Assembly (NCBI GenBank): GCA_022447885.1
Contig: JAKUTA010000041.1
Coordinates: 1 to 8,412, forward strand
Source of the DNA: Candidatus Poseidoniales archaeon
GTDB taxonomy: Archaea > Thermoplasmatota > Poseidoniia > Poseidoniales > Thalassarchaeaceae
Reading direction: 5' to 3'
Length of the DNA stretch: 8,412 nt
Below the pieces are notes generated by a model that saw only the letters and a list, made by a program, of their open reading frames with translations, was not told where the DNA came from and did no database searches. Made by a program: the position numbers and the translations under genes. Below are positions 6,271 through 8,412 of the stretch, piece by piece (position 1 is the first letter of the stretch; each line of letters begins with the position of its first letter).

Positions 6271-6394
6271 GGTTTCCCTCGCCCGCCCCGCGGGGTGCAT
6301 CCCTCTTCAATGCAGGGGGCTGACCCGATTGGTGCTGCCCAACCCGGTAGTGCTCCTTTTCAAGGGCCAGTGCCTCAGGGATACAGGTCGCACG
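6271..6394. other. Divergent intergenic region between the NOG1 GTPase and the 152-aa protein gene
   Basis: These 124 nt should hold promoters for both flanking genes. They contain a 10-bp GC-only palindrome CCCCGCGGGG at 6286-6295, just upstream of the GTPase Shine-Dalgarno, and one AT-rich patch, TTTTCAA at 6357-6363. That patch lies about 38 nt upstream of the plus-strand start, where a TATA box for a short-leader transcript could sit. No clear TATA/BRE consensus is visible for either gene. Confidence 0.35.
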
Positions 6395-6853
6395 ATGGCG
6401 AGCAAGGGACGCAGAGGGCGGAAAGAGCCCGACCTGCCCGATTGGGCACTCGAGTTGTGGAAGCAGGCGGGTGAGCCCGACATCTATGAGCATCAGGATG
6501 TGTTCAGCGGACCGCTGCTCGACCGAAGAGTGGGTCTGCGTCGAGATGACCTCGTCGAGGTGCTCCTCGACGCACGCGCGCTGCTCAAGGATGCTGAACC
6601 GTGGATTCGTGGCAGGTTGCTGGGCACCAACAAGAACAGTTTCGAGATCCTCACCGACGACGGGCGCTACCACCACGTCGCTCGCGACGTCATCGTCGAA
6701 CTGATCCTCGTAGCCCATCTGCGCCCACCGTACATCGATGATCGCGAACTGCTGGAGTTCGAGCGTGAAGATGCGAAACGCCGCACCAGGATCCACGAAG
6801 AGGTCGATAAGGGCGGAGAAAGCGGCAGGGACGACAGCCACGTCTGGGGATGA
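6395..6853 (+). CDS. Conserved-looking protein of unknown function (152 aa), possible small beta-barrel core
   Basis: I do not recognise this protein. It opens with a basic tail (MASKGRRGRK), followed by an amphipathic, Trp-containing segment (PDWALELWKQAG) and a helical stretch (48-66). The segment PWIRGRLLGTNKNSFEILTD at 69-88, with the following strands to about 108, has the alternating hydrophobic/turn pattern of a small beta barrel such as an Sm-like fold. The C-terminus is highly charged and helical (118-140). There are no cysteines, membrane segments or signal peptide, so it is probably cytoplasmic. AGGT lies 6 nt before the ATG. The frame is open upstream to 6083 but that part is antisense to the GTPase gene. 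It is the first gene of a tight run: the next start is 4 nt after its stop. The Sm-like idea is weak inference. Confidence 0.75.
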   Translation: MASKGRRGRKEPDLPDWALELWKQAGEPDIYEHQDVFSGPLLDRRVGLRRDDLVEVLLDARALLKDAEPWIRGRLLGTNKNSFEILTDDGRYHHVARDVIVELILVAHLRPPYIDDRELLEFEREDAKRRTRIHEEVDKGGESGRDDSHVWG

Positions 6854-6857
6854 ACAG

Positions 6858-7181
6858 ATGGCACTGCATGAGAAGCGCTGCGTGCCCTGCGAGGGTGGAG
6901 TGCCCCCCTTGACGGCTGATGAGCAGGCCCCATTTCTCGCTGAACTCAACGACGACTGGAATGTCGTCAGCGACCATCATCTCGAGCGTACCTGGGGATT
7001 CGCTGACTTCGCCGCCGCCATCGAGTTCGTCAACTCCGCCGGCGACGTCTGCGAAGAGCAGTTCCACCATGCGGACTTCGATTTCGGCTGGGGTCGCGCC
7101 AAGGTGACCATCTGGACGCACAAGATCGATGGGCTGACCGAATCGGACTTCGTGCTCGCCGCCAAGCTCGACCAGATCTGA
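6858..7181 (+). CDS. phhB: Pterin-4a-carbinolamine dehydratase (4a-hydroxytetrahydrobiopterin dehydratase)
   Basis: The family dehydrates 4a-hydroxytetrahydropterin so that reduced pterin cofactor can be recycled after aromatic amino acid hydroxylation; stand-alone versions occur in organisms lacking the hydroxylase. The 107-residue product has the usual length. The N-terminal part contains LTADEQAPFLAELNDDW. The active-site region reads EEQFHHADFDFGWGRAKV (54-71), then TIWTHKIDGLTESD, matching the E-x3-H-H signature, the downstream Trp and the final His-x(n)-D. The residue after the two histidines is Ala instead of the usual Pro, Cys or Ser. Two extra cysteines near the N-terminus (CVPC) resemble a metal- or redox-active pair. 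GGGGA lies seven bases before the ATG, and the upstream gene ends four bases away. An in-frame start further upstream would overlap that gene and is rejected. Confidence 0.9.
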   Translation: MALHEKRCVPCEGGVPPLTADEQAPFLAELNDDWNVVSDHHLERTWGFADFAAAIEFVNSAGDVCEEQFHHADFDFGWGRAKVTIWTHKIDGLTESDFVLAAKLDQI

Positions 7182-7190
7182 GGTGCTGCC

Positions 7191-7532
7191 GTGCCTGAGG
7201 ATCCCAAGGGACGCCCAGCACCGGGCTACCGGCTGCACCTGTTCATCTGCGGCAACGAGCGCAACCCTGACCATCCGCGCGGCTGCTGCGCCGATAAGGG
7301 AAGCCTGGAAGTGATGCGCACGCTCAAGCGAGCGGCGAAGGCGGCCGGAATCTCAGACGTGCGCGTGCAGAAGTCGGGCTGCCTCGATTTCTGTGAGAAC
7401 GGAATCTCCTGCGTGGTCTACCCGGAGGGCACATGGTACACCATATCCAACCCGGACGAGGACCTGCCGCTGATTCTGGAACACCTGCGCACGGGTGAGG
7501 TCGCAGAGGCCTGTCTGATGCGTTTCGAGTAG
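7191..7532 (+). CDS. Thioredoxin-like [2Fe-2S] ferredoxin
   Basis: This small electron-transfer protein is of the (2Fe-2S) thioredoxin-fold type (COG3411-like), related to the NuoE fold. It has 113 residues. The cluster ligands are visible as Cys20 in HLFIC, Cys33 in RGCCADKG (Cys32 adjacent), and Cys64 and Cys68 in SGCLDFCENG, followed by the family's VVYPEGTWY. It starts with GTG; GAGGTG, overlapping the stop of the dehydratase gene, lies at the right distance, and no ATG fits. The 9-nt gap and the Shine-Dalgarno overlapping the upstream stop point to cotranscription with the dehydratase and the 152-aa protein gene. The redox partner is not identifiable here. Its coupling to pterin metabolism is suggested only by position. 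Confidence 0.9.
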   Translation: MPEDPKGRPAPGYRLHLFICGNERNPDHPRGCCADKGSLEVMRTLKRAAKAAGISDVRVQKSGCLDFCENGISCVVYPEGTWYTISNPDEDLPLILEHLRTGEVAEACLMRFE

Positions 7533-7560
7533 CGGTTTCATTTTCGCACTTGGTCTCTGA

Positions 7561-7568
7561 TTTATCAA
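7561..7568 (+). promoter_or_regulatory. Candidate TATA box for ppsA
   Basis: TTTATCAA is the only AT-rich block in the 90 nt between the ferredoxin stop and ppsA. A start about 25 nt downstream would give a leader of roughly 35 nt. The core TTATCAA also occurs in the aRF1/UMP kinase intergenic region at a similar distance from the downstream plus-strand start. Upstream of it, a T-rich stretch (TTTCATTTTC, 7536-7545) might act in termination of the ferredoxin transcript. Confidence 0.4.
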
Positions 7569-7594
7569 CCGCCTCGGTAGCGATTGCCTCGCGG

Positions 7595-7608
7595 GCAAGG
7601 CGTCTTGC
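7595..7608 (+). other. Small hairpin in the putative ppsA leader
   Basis: GCAAG and CTTGC flank GCGT, giving a 5-bp perfect stem with a 4-nt loop, 15 nt before the ppsA start codon. The GGGGTG between hairpin and start could be a weak ribosome-binding site. The hairpin is short and may be fortuitous. Confidence 0.2.
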
Positions 7609-7622
7609 TGCGGGGTGTGACG

Positions 7623-8412
7623 ATGTCAGAAAAGTGTGAACTGGTTCAGTGGTTCGACGAAGTCGGCAAGGATGATGCGGGGCTCGTCGGCGGCAAAGGG
7701 GCGTCGCTCGGGGAGATGTATCGCAACCTGTGCGACTGTGGTGTGCAGATCCCCAACGGATTCAACGTCAACGTGGAAGCGTATGCGCGGTTCGTGGATG
7801 CTGAGGTCACCTCCTCCACCTGGGACCACGTCGCCGAGCCTGCGGGCATGGCCGATGTGCGAACCGCCGCCCTCGCCAGTGAGACCCTGGCTGACGCCTT
7901 GGAGGTCTGCCTCGCTGACGCCGACCCATCCGACCCTCTGGAGATGCACGGTCGAGCGGCCCTGGCGCGCGCCCTGGTGTTGCAAACGCCGATCCCAGCC
8001 GAGGTTCGTGCCGCTGTCGCCGAAGGCTATGCACGCCTGTGCGACGAGTACGGACAGGGTGTGGATGTCGCCGTGCGCTCCTCGGCGACGACCGAGGATT
8101 CGGCCGAAGCGTCGTTCGCCGGCCAATACGACTCGTATCTGAACGTTCACGGTGTGGACTCCGTGGTCGAGCACTGGCGCCGCTGCGTCGCCAGCCTGTT
8201 CAACGAACGGGCGATCTGCTACCAGCTGGAGAAAGGTCTCGACCCGCTCGCCAGCGCGCTGTCCGTCGTCGTGATGAAGATGGTCAGGTCCGACCTCGCC
8301 TCCTCGGGCGTGATGTTCTCCATCGACCCCGACTCCGGCCACCGCGGCGTCATTCACATCGCCGCCGCCTACGGGCTTGGTGAACTGGTGGTCCAGGGGA
8401 GCATCAGCCCGG
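7623..8412 (+). CDS. ppsA: Phosphoenolpyruvate synthase, N-terminal part (3' truncated by window edge)
   Basis: PEP synthase (pyruvate, water dikinase) makes PEP, AMP and phosphate from pyruvate and ATP, feeding gluconeogenesis. The first 263 residues are visible, all within the ATP-grasp-like PEP/pyruvate-binding domain. Signatures are LVGGKGASLGEM (21-32), IPNGFNV, then VRSSATTEDSAEASFAGQYD from residue 151 with the ATP-phosphate-contacting Arg, ASLFNERAICYQ, and KMVRSDLASSGVMFSID (219-235) followed by AAAYGLGELVVQGSISP. These favour PEP synthase over pyruvate phosphate dikinase, though the diagnostic phosphohistidine and C-terminal domains are off the window. ATG 7623 is chosen because its N-terminus matches the family; an in-frame GTG six bases earlier is possible. 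A 90-nt intergenic region separates it from the ferredoxin gene, suggesting its own promoter. Confidence 0.95.
   Translation, partial: MSEKCELVQWFDEVGKDDAGLVGGKGASLGEMYRNLCDCGVQIPNGFNVNVEAYARFVDAEVTSSTWDHVAEPAGMADVRTAALASETLADALEVCLADADPSDPLEMHGRAALARALVLQTPIPAEVRAAVAEGYARLCDEYGQGVDVAVRSSATTEDSAEASFAGQYDSYLNVHGVDSVVEHWRRCVASLFNERAICYQLEKGLDPLASALSVVVMKMVRSDLASSGVMFSIDPDSGHRGVIHIAAAYGLGELVVQGSISP

Noticed and set aside
6286..6295. CCCCGCGGGG palindrome as an operator
   Set aside because: It is short and GC-only, and likely by chance in GC-rich DNA.
6271..6300. Upstream ATG at 6300 for the NOG1 GTPase
   Set aside because: GAGGG at good spacing supports ATG 6270, and the ten extra residues do not resemble the family.
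5882..6949. 355-codon minus-strand frame overlapping the NOG1 GTPase start and the 152-aa protein gene
   Set aside because: It overlaps both conserved genes in the wrong frame and strand, and part of it is Arg/Pro-rich shadow sequence.
7626..8357. 243-codon minus-strand frame opposite ppsA
   Set aside because: The plus strand carries unmistakable PEP synthase motifs across the same region.
1..8412. Search for CRISPR arrays, tRNAs, mobile elements or a defence/biosynthetic system
   Set aside because: No spaced direct repeats, cloverleaf, transposase, terminal repeats or cluster of defence-type domains was seen; the content is mainly core metabolism and translation.

Overview
The window looks like GC-rich archaeal chromosome. 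The strongest marker is an archaeal/eukaryal-type class 1 release factor (aRF1) with NIKS, YxCxxxF and GGQ motifs. It is supported by an archaeal-type UMP kinase, a NOG1-type GTPase, a DUF2116-like zinc-ribbon membrane protein and PEP synthase. I infer a euryarchaeon; a marine Thermoplasmatota lineage such as the Poseidoniales would fit the gene set and base composition, but the sequence alone does not prove it. Coding density is very high, and many genes have Shine-Dalgarno-like GAGGT/GGGA motifs just upstream of their starts. I see no tRNA, rRNA, CRISPR array, insertion sequence or other mobile element.

Layout from left to right. (1) The 3' end of an unrecognised cysteine-rich gene (+) converges on argS. 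(2) A minus-strand translation pair, aRF1 then argS, has a 13-nt gap; the argS ribosome-binding site lies immediately after the aRF1 stop. (3) A 104-nt divergent promoter region carries a perfect 18-bp palindrome one base from the aRF1 start codon. (4) A plus-strand run follows: UMP kinase, a DUF2116-like zinc-ribbon/membrane protein, a two-TM protein with an extracytoplasmic domain, and a 39-residue zinc-ribbon microprotein. (5) A minus-strand NOG1-family GTPase converges on that run with a 4-nt gap. (6) A 124-nt divergent region leads to a plus-strand three-gene run: an unrecognised basic/acidic protein, pterin-4a-carbinolamine dehydratase, and a thioredoxin-like [2Fe-2S] ferredoxin. (7) The 5' end of PEP synthase (ppsA) follows a 90-nt leader/promoter region and runs off the right edge.

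Most of the content is core housekeeping: arginyl-tRNA charging, termination, ribosome-assembly GTPase, pyrimidine nucleotides and gluconeogenesis. I found no evidence of a previously undescribed multi-gene system. The points most worth a second look are the palindrome at the aRF1 start, the non-consensus G4 motif (AKSD) of the NOG1 GTPase, the unusual TNV loop in UMP kinase, and four small or unrecognised proteins (Cys-rich fragment, two-TM protein, 39-aa zinc ribbon, 152-aa protein).
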